Shown piece by piece: positions 56,201-64,000 of a stretch of DNA of 64,000 bases (positions are counted from its first letter, which is position 1; each line of letters begins with the position of its first letter). The stretch is taken from positions 34,875,769 through 34,939,768 of the forward strand of contig NC_074719.1 of the NCBI RefSeq assembly GCF_947242115.1, written 5' to 3'. A program made the position numbers and the translations under genes. Source of the stretch: Biomphalaria glabrata. Its lineage: Eukaryota; Mollusca; Gastropoda; Planorbidae. The notes under the pieces were generated by a model. It searched no databases and was not told where the DNA came from. It saw nothing but the letters and a program-made list of their open reading frames with translations.

Positions 56201-56703
56201 AGTCCTGATGTAAACTGAGGTAACCCACACGGTACACAGTGCCATGATGCATCTTTGTTGCCTAAGGCATAATACACAGGTGTATTCATATGGAGACATG
56301 ATGCATGGTACCATTCATCGCAGGTGTCACATTGAATGGCTTTCTGTTTCATGGTGCATACTTTTTTGCAGATGTTGCATCTATCTTTAGATCTAGGCCC
56401 TGGATTTGACTCTACATCTCCTGCTATTAATATTAACAGTGATAGGTATTTATTTCTGCTGTGTCTGATTGAGAACTTCCATTTGTGATGGGTAATCTTC
56501 TTTAGTGTTATGGATGTGTATGTTAGGTTATTTTTTAAGTTGCTTTGATCTAAAGTGTGATGATTGATTATGACTGTTGTTTCTTTTTTAAGTTTAGTGT
56601 TGACTAAGGTAGATCTGGTTCTGTGTTCAGCTAGTATGTATTTATGTGGAAGGAGTATTTTAGACATGTTTTCCAGTAATTTCTTCAGTAGTGAGAAACT
56701 CAT
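53260..56703 (-). CDS. LINE polyprotein: 2A-like site, PHD finger, endonuclease, reverse transcriptase (1147 aa)
   Basis: The start at 56703 follows an in-frame TAA five codons upstream. Residues 1-95 are basic, with a hydrophobic LSLLILIA just before the 2A-like DVESNPGP (96-103). A PHD finger follows: C109, C112, C125, C128, H133, C136, C156, C159, with W154 before the last pair. The AP endonuclease spans about 226-440 (N231, E258 in TETW, GDFN 363-366, SDH 434-436). The reverse transcriptase spans about 655-935 (LLDFSKAFD with D796, SGVPQGTVLGPLLF from 851, FADD 884-887). The C-terminal domain ends RAWNGLPELARKTSDLAEFK. It copies the element RNA into nicked DNA; a separate N-terminal peptide may be released by ribosome skipping. 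Confidence 0.92.
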   Translation of the reverse strand: MSFSLLKKLLENMSKILLPHKYILAEHRTRSTLVNTKLKKETTVIINHHTLDQSNLKNNLTYTSITLKKITHHKWKFSIRHSRNKYLSLLILIAGDVESNPGPRSKDRCNICKKVCTMKQKAIQCDTCDEWYHASCLHMNTPVYYALGNKDASWHCVPCGLPQFTSGLFDSFDADTSNPYNILNTIPNQTHQPLARSTPVKPKSTKINTTASLNKPTKEVTPKYLKTLVINFQSIRNKTADLEILLECEKLDIIAGTETWLHPEIYNAEIFNSNYEIFRKDRADNHGGVLLAIKNTLIAEEITLPNSKNIESTFCKINTTSTSLIIGSIYRPPNSSLEYMQELCNQITTLKETNKNAVFWIMGDFNLPDINWKTLTIDKHQNLKDINELFIETLHNLSLDQIIKKPTRLNNTLDLFLTNRPGLVVDYDIIPGLSDHEIIKIHSQIKAVANIKPKRKILLWNKCNLTQLHQAALNFQQTFLLEKDINQPVDDLWNFIKNHLKSIIENQIPTKYTSNKINKCWFNNRLKKLCKQKENLYRKFKETNAERVYKKYIKIKHLTQKVSRQLQSEYINNVISKDNNKNLWSYIKSKKMETTGVAPLKDEHNIIHNDNETKANILNKYFASAFSAPGDKDILLNLNQVDNIEDIVVQENGIQKLLANTKPNKASGPDGIPARLLKELSNELAPVFKILFQASLNQGRVPKDWKEANVTPLFKKGEKSDPGNYRPVSLTSITCKILEHIICSNIINHLDKHNVFTPYQHGFRKYRSCETQLIGLIDDFSKGLDNSEQIDAILLDFSKAFDKVHHHSLLKKLKYFGINGPLHQWIKDFLIGREQTVIINGSKSTPITVNSGVPQGTVLGPLLFLIYINDLPNCITSGTKVRLFADDCIIYRTIKTTQDTDILQRELDELQKWESNWSMSFHPEKCQLLRVTKKLKQINSTYLIHGKPVTQTKNAKYLGVLINEKLSWNPHIDETTKKSNKALGFIKRNFYKSNKNIKLKCYLTLVRPIIEYASSVWDPSTQENIKKLEQTQNRAVRFITNEYSHLTRVTPLVKSLNLESLQDRRIKSKVAIIHKTLNHNLQIQKQNLIKYSERHKDKGTFLVPYARTNLYKYSFFPSAIRAWNGLPELARKTSDLAEFKSLVNMHD
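56395..56418 (-). other. 2A-like ribosome-skipping motif (DVESNPGP)
   Basis: Codons 96-103 of the LINE frame read D-V-E-S-N-P-G-P, the conserved core D-x-E-x-N-P-G-P of 2A sequences. Skipping would occur between G102 and P103, giving a 102-residue leader peptide and a 1045-residue PHD-endonuclease-RT protein. 2A-like sequences at this place are reported from other non-LTR retrotransposons of invertebrates; activity here is inferred. Confidence 0.88.
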
Positions 56704-57188
56704 TTGTTTAGAACCTTACTACTATTGTAAATGAAGGTGTCCTGCTTTGGGCTGACTACCTGTGTGTTTCATAGTGTCCTACCCAGAATACACTCATGCA
56801 AGTTTAATTTTATCAAAGAATCTTGATCTAAACCGGTTCAGTATGTCATGAATATTATCCCTGCCACCATTAAAGGCTTGCACATTATTCTTTAAGGGAA
56901 ACTCCGATGGCTTTTCAAATTTGAGTTATTGATATATTTAAATTCTGCTTAAAAGCTGTAATAGTAAACAATTTACCATTTTTTTTACTTAAATACTTAG
57001 AAAAATTTACTTTTAATAATTTAAACAGTAAAATCTTGAATCTAACAAAAAATGATTCTTTGAGATTTTGTTTTAAAGTTAGGCATACGTCATTTCCCTC
57101 AAAAATACTAAAAGGGAAACTAGATCTAACCAATCGTATCGTTTCATTCTTACAGTGGCTGCTAGGCTTAGTCTATAACTATGTTACC

Positions 57189-57189
57189 G

Positions 57190-57269
<80 letters not shown>
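57189..57269. repeat. (ATCT)n-(AT)n microsatellite
   Basis: About eight ATCT units then about 50 bp of TA dinucleotide, running directly into a GGCGTAGCTAGC terminus. Confidence 0.95.
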
Positions 57270-57272
<3 letters not shown>

Positions 57273-58674
57273 GTAGCTAGCCATGTGCGGGTGGTGCGAG
57301 CCGCACGGGGCATCAAGTGATGAGGGGCATCAAACTGAGCACAAAATTTCTCAGTAAAAACCTCACACATTGTACATACATGAACAAACATAAACTAATG
57401 TATTTGATTTTTTAAAAAATTACTTTTCCACTCTGTTAATAGTATGGGCGATGCTCAAGATTGATAGTGCTAGCTTAGATGGAGAAATTTTCTTCTATGG
57501 TTAAAATGGTTGACGGCAGTGACCAAAGAGTCCTAAAGGTAAAATCTGCTAATGAAATGAATCTTGGATATCACTCCTTTTCTCTAAAAGCAGAATCGAA
57601 CGAGTTGAAGAAGAATTGTAAAGACAAAATCTCTTAAGTAGGCGGATTGTTAGTTGCCATGCAGTCTTAATTTTCTCCCCTATTTTAGATTCTTGATCCC
57701 TGAATTAACTGAAATAAACGACGGGTAAGTCTACCTTCAAAAACTATGATCGTCAATTCGAGACTGCGCACTTTAATGGAAAACATTAAAAACATCATTA
57801 ATTACTAGTCGGAAGGCCAACATTGAAGCCATTATTACCTTCAGCGAAAGTATGTGCTCTGATCTGAGGATTAGTGCAGAATATCAAAGACGTATTGGCC
57901 ACACTAAAAAGAAGTCAAGCCAAAAATGTGAACATTCTGGATAAACACATAAGAACGAGCTACGGATTGAGATTTATTCTTCCTTGGACGTGATAGTTCA
58001 AGAAATAATCACCCAATATGATCATGATGTGGTAGGTGAATATGAAATTTGTTGCTATCCCAACTATTAAAATCCTCAGATTTAAATTAATGTCGATGGT
58101 GCTCATAGCAAAATTGACAAAAACAATTTTCATCTGAAGTTAAAGAAGTGTAAACAGTTTGTCGCAATTTCTTTAGAAGTTTTTGAACTTCTCAAACATA
58201 GACCTATTTGAAATCTTGAATTTAAAAATAAATAAATGAAATATCAGCTAGAATGCCACTAGATTTGACTAGATGATTCAGTTCTAAATATTGTCTAAAA
58301 TTCGTGATAACTATTGAATGCCAGATTATGTTTTGAATGAAAACGAATGATGTCCAAGATTCTCTTCAGGTAGCATTATCAGATTTTTATATATTTCTGA
58401 CAATGCGGTAAGTGTGGATTTATTCGAGAGAAGTTTTTCAGACTTAATTAAGTTGATCAAGAATTATTACCAATCAGAGATGCGTTTCACTAACTAGGTC
58501 ATTGGTGGAAAACAAACTTCGATAAAATTATTGATAGTTTTGCGACCAAGATATCTAGTAATATTAATTTTTAGTATATTTTGTTAACGTAATAACGTAT
58601 TTTCACTTTTTTATATCCCGGGGGGGGGGGGGTATCATGAGGAGAGGGCATCAAACAACCTAGCTACGCCACTG
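57270..58674 (+). mobile_element. Degraded hAT transposon (ZMYM1-like type)
   Basis: The right end on the minus strand reads CAGTGGCGTAGCTAGG; the left end is GGCGTAGCTAGCC, missing the first CAGT next to (AT)n. The left side carries a GGTGCGAGCCGCACGGGGCATCA patch, split here as GGTGCGAGCC and GCACGGGGCATCA. Near the right end a decayed frame reads SDNAVSVDLFERSFSDLIKL, IKNYYQSEMRF and KIIDSFATKISSNINF-stop, the ERSFSKLKLIKNYLRSTM-like C-terminal dimerisation segment of hAT transposases. Many stops interrupt the remainder, so it is inactive. Confidence 0.7.
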
Positions 58675-58960
58675 ATATATATATACATATCATACTATTT
58701 ATGAGTATTAGGATAATCAACTCTAGAAAAAAGTACCAACATTTTCATCTAAGTACCCGCTGTCAAAAAAGTAAATAGATCGTGTGTTTGACTGATCCTA
58801 ACAAACTGGTCAGTGTATGGGTAGCCCAGGCTACATTTTTGTTGTTTTTGTTGAGTTGTCTGTCAAGAAAATGCACACTGCCATGGTTAGTCAAGCATGT
58901 AGATCTACTTTTAATTTTTGTTTCCTTTTCTTTGCTTACAGGATCTAGATGTAACAGCAA
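58675..58960. other. Short non-coding spacer
   Basis: Nothing recognised. The 90-codon frames on both strands run into family T sequence and are not genes. Confidence 0.4.
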
Positions 58961-58961
58961 A

Positions 58962-60357
58962 GAGCGTAGCCAAAGGGGTTTTGAGTTAACCCCCACCCCC
59001 TCTTCAGTAGGATTTGAAGCTAAAAAATACCTCTTCAATACCAGGTATAAATAAAACGCAAATTACGCACTCAAAATGTTATGAGCGTAGCTAAATAAGT
59101 TTTGACTAAGTTTTGAATTTAAACCACCCTTTAGCGGGGTTTGAATTTTAAAAATACCTCTTTAATATAAAAAAACAAACCAAATTATACACTCAACATG
59201 TTATGAGTGTATTCAAAAGGGTTTTGAGTGGAGTTTGAAGCTAAAAAATACATCTTCAATATAAAAAAGAAAATTACAAACTCAGAAACCCCCCGCAAGC
59301 GGGGTTTGATGCTAACAAATACCTCTTCAATATAAAAAAAGTAAATTACACAATAATTTTATTTGAGCGTATTCAAGACAATTTAGGGTTTTGAGTTTAA
59401 ATCCCGCTCCTACAGATGGATTTTTTAAAAGTTTAAAACCCCTCCAGATGGTTTTAAGTTTAAAATCCCCCTACAGAGCGTTTTAAGGTGGAAAACATCT
59501 ATCTACAATTTTATTCTAAAGCAAACTACAGTTACTAAATTCTATTACCGTAGCTAAACGGGGTCTTGAATAAAACCCATAACTCCAGAGATTTTTTAGT
59601 TTAAAACCCCCAACAGATGATTTTGACGATAAAACTTCCTTTTTCGATATAAAATCTAAAGCAAACTACAGTCACTTAATTCCAAGAGCGTATTCAAGAG
59701 AGGTTACATTTTTTTCCAGTAGCGTTCTAAATTAATAAAGTGCAGTGAAAAGTCATCTGAGAAATTGAAAAACACTAAATGTGGCTCAACAAAGATGGCG
59801 AAGACAGCTCTTAGGAGTCCGTTATAGAGATCGGGTCTAAATCAAGGAAATTCTAAGCCTAACTGGGAGTCGACCCCTTAGTAAGATAGTGACAGACCGT
59901 GAGGTTTGCGGGACATGTTCTCCGACAAAATGAATTACGCATAATAAGAATTGCGATGACATCCTAGTACAACTTGGAGCCACACATTCATGGAAGTCCT
60001 CAGAGTAGGTGGGAAGAGGCACTACCAGTTTGACAGCTTGACGGCAAATGCGCCGAATGGCGCTGGAGGTTCAAAGTCAGTAAGAATAGCACATTAGGTT
60101 TTTGAAATAGTAGATACCTCAGAATATGCTTTTTTGTTGGCTTTCAATATTAGAAATAGTGCTTGGCGGCCCTCCCCCAGACTCCCCTGTTGGTAATGGT
60201 GGGGAGTCTACAGTTTTCCCATTATATACACACACGCACACATACATACATATAATTTTTTTTTCGCGGGGGGGGGGGGGGGAGACGGGGGGAATGGGAA
60301 AAAAAATCCCCCCAAACCCCCCCCCCCCCCATTAAAAAAATCCTGGCTACGCCCATG
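58962..60357. mobile_element. Family T TIR element, copy 3 (left end missing)
   Basis: The right terminus GGCTACGCCCATG is at 60345-60357, preceded by long C and G runs (60270-60330). The left side starts abruptly inside the modular region at GAGCGTAGCCAAAGGGGTTT (58962), so no left TIR is present. Modules recur near 58962, 59082, 59204 and 59365. The captured LINE segment is at 59765-60075. Confidence 0.75.
59765..60075 (+). pseudogene. LINE reading-frame fragment inside family T copy 3
   Basis: KTLNVAQQRWRRQLLGVRYR and DRV-stop, IKEIL..., then LGATHSWKSS-type decay. It is the same block and order as copies 1 and 2, with additional small deletions (for example the TERRM segment is shortened). 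Confidence 0.65.
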
Positions 60358-60393
60358 ATAAACATATATATATATGTATATGAGAATACAAAG

Positions 60394-62214
60394 CAGTGTT
60401 TCTCAACCTTCGGCGAGAAAAAAACGGTCATGTTGAGGCCTTTGTCTTGCAAGCTTGGGGTTCTGGGGGAGCGCCGTAAGCTTTACTAGTGGGGTTTGGG
60501 GCGAAGCCCCGACGCCAAAAGCATTTTTTTGCATTTTTCACTGCAGAAACGCATTCTCCTAGCATCTACAGCTCATTATTCATTAGTGGGGTTCGGGCGA
60601 AGCCCCGACGCCAAAAGCGTTTTCTTGCATTCTTTACTGCAGAAATGCATTCTCCTGACACCTACATCTCATTATAAATCAAAGGAGTTTGGGGCGAAGC
60701 CCCTACGCCAAAAGCGTTTTCCTGCATTCTTCACTGAAGAAACGCATTCTCCTGACCTAAAGCTCATTATTCATCCTATTAAAAAAAGACCTTTTGAATA
60801 ATGTTGAAAAATATTCTGATATGAAATTATAGTCCCTTAACTCGTTCTCTCCTAACTGACGCTACCAGCGTTGATTCCACCAGAATGTGGTAAATAATTA
60901 AGGAGAGAAAGAGTTAATACATTGCAAATAAAACCGATTTGTTCCTTGAAAAGATAAGATACCCAACATATTCAGATAAAGGCTTTGGGGATCGCCGCCG
61001 AAAAAAAAAATTATTGGATAAATAGTAAAACTCAACCATAATATGTAATTTATAGTCCCAAATTTATTTAAGTAGAAAAATATCAGATTGAGTAAAGGTT
61101 GGAAAAAGGCGACTAGGAAATTATTATCTGTGTTTAGAACTCATCTCAATCGTAAATCTAATGCTGAAAAAATTTCGTTTGAATTCTAATTTTTTCAAAG
61201 CAAAGTCTTTCTTAAAATAATTATGATAAATTCATGTGAAATTACATTAGCTTTGTCTGGAAAGGGGAGGGGCGGTAGAATGAAAATGATTAATCCTCGC
61301 TCCTTTTTATAATTTCGGCTCATTTGACATTAAAGAATAGGGGTGGGGCGATTCGATAAAAGAGTTTAATGTATGGCATATATAAATTATATTAGTAACA
61401 GAATGTTCTTATTTTGCAATTTCATAACTAAAAGAAAAAAAGAAAAAGTATTAATTTGTCCGATGGTGGGAAGGTGATTGCATGTATCGCCCCTCCCACC
61501 TGTTACAACCCTTTGTAATTTTATATTTACTAATGATAAAATTTGAGATTAGAGTGTGATGCGACAAAATATACAATGGGTTTACATATGAATTTGTAGT
61601 TTATATTATATAGATATTCAACTAATTTTGTTCATAAACAATGATTTCTCCATAAGAATAGCACCGCCCTCAACTCAGAGGGCTAGAGAGGGGAGGGCAG
61701 TACAAACAATCGCCCTCCCTTTACCCCACCGAATCGGCAAAAATATAAAATTTATATATTACTTCAACTAATTTTGTCACAAACTATGATTTCTCCATAA
61801 AAGTAGGACCGCCCTCCACTCAAAGGGTTTAGGTGAGAAGGGCAGTAGAGGTATTCGCCCCACCCCCACCCAATCGGCGAACAGGGGAACGACATAATAA
61901 AAAGATCCGTTAAAATATCAATAACAAGTTTTAATCATATAGTTATTTAATTGGTTCTGTTTGCTAGCTGTGAATTCTACAAATAAAAAAAGTTTATGTG
62001 GGGGGGGGGGGGGGGCGAAATTGATGCCATCGCCCCCTCCCGACCCCACCAAATCGGCCAACATACTAGAGGGGTGTGGCTAAATAATCTAAAAACAGGT
62101 TGAAATATAAATAATTAGTACATGTTATTTACATAAGTAATAAATTCGTATGCTAATTGTGTGAATTCTATACTAAAATTCGTCCGCCCCTACCGCCCCC
62201 CCCCCGGATCCGCC
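60394..62214. repeat. Repeat family R2, copy 2
   Basis: Starts with a hAT-like terminus CAGTGTTTCTCAACCTTCGG. It then has three 97-bp units (about 60484-60780), each with GGGGCGAAGCCCC, followed by the segments shared with 5470-6845, and ends near CCCCCGGATCCGCC at 62214. A TTAA MITE is inserted at 60841-60913. No coding capacity; open frames through the 97-bp units are chance. Confidence 0.65.
60841..60913. mobile_element. TTAA-target MITE, short copy (73 bp)
   Basis: Ends CTCGTTCTCTCC / GGAGAGAAAGAG, flanked by TTAA (60837-60840 and 60914-60917). R2 copy 1 has a single TTAA in the matching place (5787-5790, CCCTTAATACATTGC), so this is a demonstrated clean insertion with TTAA duplication. 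Confidence 0.92.
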
Positions 62215-62671
62215 ATATATATATCTTACAGCAGGCCTAAATCTCTACATCAACCGAAAGATGTCAGTGCTAGTTGTTCTAACACTATGTCTCCTTCTAG
62301 AGCTTGCTCCTCTAACATCCTGCGAAGGGCAAGAATTTGCTTTTAATTAATTATTATATTTAAATTTCCATATTTTAAATTTGACATAGATTTTAAACTT
62401 AATTAAACATTCTCTGGTTATTAACATACACATATGAATATGTTATTATTTATGAACATAAACTTTATTCAATAAGTATTTTAATCTACTACAAAGTTTT
62501 TATTTATATTTGTTAACAGACTGATAATTAAGCTTTTAAATAAAAGGTAAATATTTCTTATGTTCCATAAATACATGCTCATAGTACTTTAGTCAAAGTG
62601 ACAATAAATTTAAATATAATATACAATATATATATATAACACAAGCCTTATTAAATATTTATATAATATCT
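62215..62671. other. AT-rich stretch, nothing recognised
   Basis: No gene or named repeat; short (AT) runs at 62627-62638. Confidence 0.5.
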
Positions 62672-62718
62672 ATTTATCTATCTATCTATCTTTATCTATA
62701 TATATATATATATATATA
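62672..62718. repeat. (ATCT)n-(AT)n microsatellite
   Basis: Short ATCT units followed by TA dinucleotide directly at the border of the next element. Confidence 0.9.
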
Positions 62719-63954
62719 CTTCATCCCTGGTCACTTCATCCCGGTCATTTTATCCCCGGTCACTTCATCCTCGGTCACATCATCCCCGGTCATTTCATCT
62801 CCTGGTCATTTCATCCCCTGGTCATTTAATCCCCCGGTCACTTCATCCCCTGGTAACTTCATCCCCCGGTCACTTCATCCCCCGGTCATTTCATCCCTTG
62901 GTCAGTTCATCCCCCTGTCATTTCAACCCTTGATATTTTCATCGTCTGATCATTTTATCTAACAAATTGTAATTTTAAAAAGCATTGAATGAGCAATATT
63001 TAATGTATTCCTTTTTTATTTAAATGACAAAATTGTAACACTTTAGATTAGAATAAAATTAAAATTAAATGCCATTTAGCATGTAAAAATAAAGAGGTAA
63101 TGTAAAAAAAAGTGTTTTTGTGTTCATCTACATCAGTAAGATAGATAAGCTATCGATTGTAAGTACAGAAGACGATCCATCGATTCCTATTGATGAACAA
63201 TGTTTGTCATTCTCTTAGCCTGTGTTGCATATTTCTTCCTTGGGCGTTCTTCAGCGCCGGCGCTAGCCTGTAAAACTGATGCCTTGTGCAACTGACTATC
63301 CTTTCGTAGACCATCTAGAACTTAATGTGAACTCCAGAGGCATTTCTCTAACAGGCAATGTTGGCTATTTGAAATAGAGAACTGTTAATCACTTATAAAA
63401 CCTAAAAACGATGCTGTGGAGTTGGAAAAAATACATCAGATCGACGCTTACTGGCTACATGTAGAAATGAAATACCGATAGAAATAAAGTCCTATAACAC
63501 ACTTTGTAACTTTAATGTTTAAAAGGAAGTCCGTCTTTATTAGAAACAAATAAAACCTTATTTCAAGGCTAAAAATGACTCGCCCATTTTCAAGAAAGAG
63601 CTATTGAAAAAAAAAAAAAAAGTGAAACATGGTCGTACTTTCACCACAGCTTGGCCTTTGATGATAAGTTATCAGCGGCACGGTCATAATATTTATAATC
63701 GCATATATATCTCTCAAAAGATTCCCACTACTTGAACCACACCTTGGCCTTTGATCATTACGCTATAGATACACATCCAGATTTACCATATAATATTAGA
63801 TTTCTCATTAAGAATACAAAGTGGAAGAGGAAACACTATAAACGCATTAGTAATATGTCATAAAATGTCAAAAAGAAAGAATTCTAGATAATCATATTTA
63901 TATATAAAATATTTAATTGGGGATGAAATGACCGGGGGATGAAGTGACCGGGAA
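62719..63954. mobile_element. Element with inverted terminal arrays (unclassified)
   Basis: The left end is a tandem array of about 14 units of 16-17 bp, consensus GGTCAYTTCATCCCCC (62719-62955), decaying inward. The right end (63917-63954) holds two units of the same sequence inverted, GGGGATGAAATGACC and GGGATGAAGTGACC. (AT)n flanks both sides. The 960-bp interior is AT-rich without coding frames. It looks like a foldback-type or tandem-ended non-autonomous DNA element; the superfamily is unknown. Confidence 0.65.

Positions 63955-63955
<1 letters not shown>

Positions 63956-64000
<45 letters not shown>
63956..64000. repeat. (AT)n microsatellite running off the window
   Basis: TA dinucleotide to the last base of the window. 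Confidence 0.95.

Larger units (their letters stand above)
53191..56703 (-). mobile_element. CR1/L2-like LINE, apparently intact, with 2A motif
   Basis: It contains one long open frame (53260-56703), a 3' UTR of about 65 bp with a CTTCTTTTTTGAAG hairpin, and a tail of AAGAT/AAGATA units. The 5' UTR continues beyond 56703 (perhaps to about 56880), but its end cannot be fixed. There is no stop or frame change in 1147 codons, and the short copy beside it is almost identical. Both suggest a young insertion from an active family. Confidence 0.9.

Noticed and set aside
60489-60801. Repeated peptide AKPRRQK-FFAFFTAE-HSP in two frames
   Set aside because: It comes from the 97-bp tandem units of R2; unit lengths are not multiples of three and the frame is not kept in R2 copy 1.

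Overview
The window looks like intergenic or intronic DNA from an animal, most likely a heterobranch (pulmonate-type) snail. This rests on AT-rich sequence, very long (AT)n tracts, two tRNA-derived SINE families, several APE-type LINE lineages, hAT-like and TTAA-target MITEs, and Ty3/Gypsy remnants. The species guess is inference from repeat types; no host marker gene is present. I found no convincing host protein-coding gene, rRNA or tRNA gene in 64 kb. Every reading frame with recognisable homology belongs to a transposable element.

Layout. 1-5250: AT-rich sequence with a solo LTR (1926-2436) and a rearranged LTR fossil carrying a perfect 55-bp inverted repeat (3036-3391). 5250-6850: first copy of a G/C-tract-rich repeat (family R2). 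7.7-15 kb: SINE-A copies, LINE 3' ends and a 1.7-kb TIR element (copy 1 of family T), all possibly nested in a 4.9-kb hAT-like element (10154-15054). 16-21.3 kb: LINE fragments, a 71-bp tandem array, a hAT MITE with target duplication, and an RTE-like LINE with an in-frame 33-bp amplification. 22275-23860: complete copy 2 of family T with an 8-bp target duplication. 24.3-26.6 kb: compound microsatellite, then LINE fragments in opposite orientation. 28.2-33.8 kb: LTR fossils, including a Gypsy-like element interrupted by an I-clade LINE. 36.5-40.1 kb (+) and 47.2-50.3 kb (-): two copies of one LINE forming a large inverted repeat. Between them lie LTR, SINE, LINE and MITE pieces. 51.1-56.7 kb: a TTAA MITE and an apparently intact 1147-codon CR1/L2-like LINE with a 2A-like motif and a PHD finger, facing a short tail-to-tail copy. 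57.3-62.2 kb: hAT transposase remnant, family T copy 3 and R2 copy 2. 62.7-64 kb: an element flanked by inverted arrays of a 16-17-bp unit.

Main observations. (1) The CR1-like ORF has DVESNPGP just before a PHD finger, as in known 2A-bearing non-LTR elements. (2) The two inverted LINE copies differ by about 5 percent at their ends but show no difference over a central stretch of about 1.28 kb, which also contains shared disabling changes; gene conversion is the simplest reading. (3) The minus-strand LINE copy is bracketed by about 310-bp direct repeats, far longer than usual LINE target duplications. (4) Family T is a TIR element that has captured the 3' end of a LINE reading frame and spread with it. 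(5) R2 gives an empty-site/filled-site pair that proves exact TTAA duplication by a 73-bp MITE. All comparisons were made by eye; percentages are estimates.
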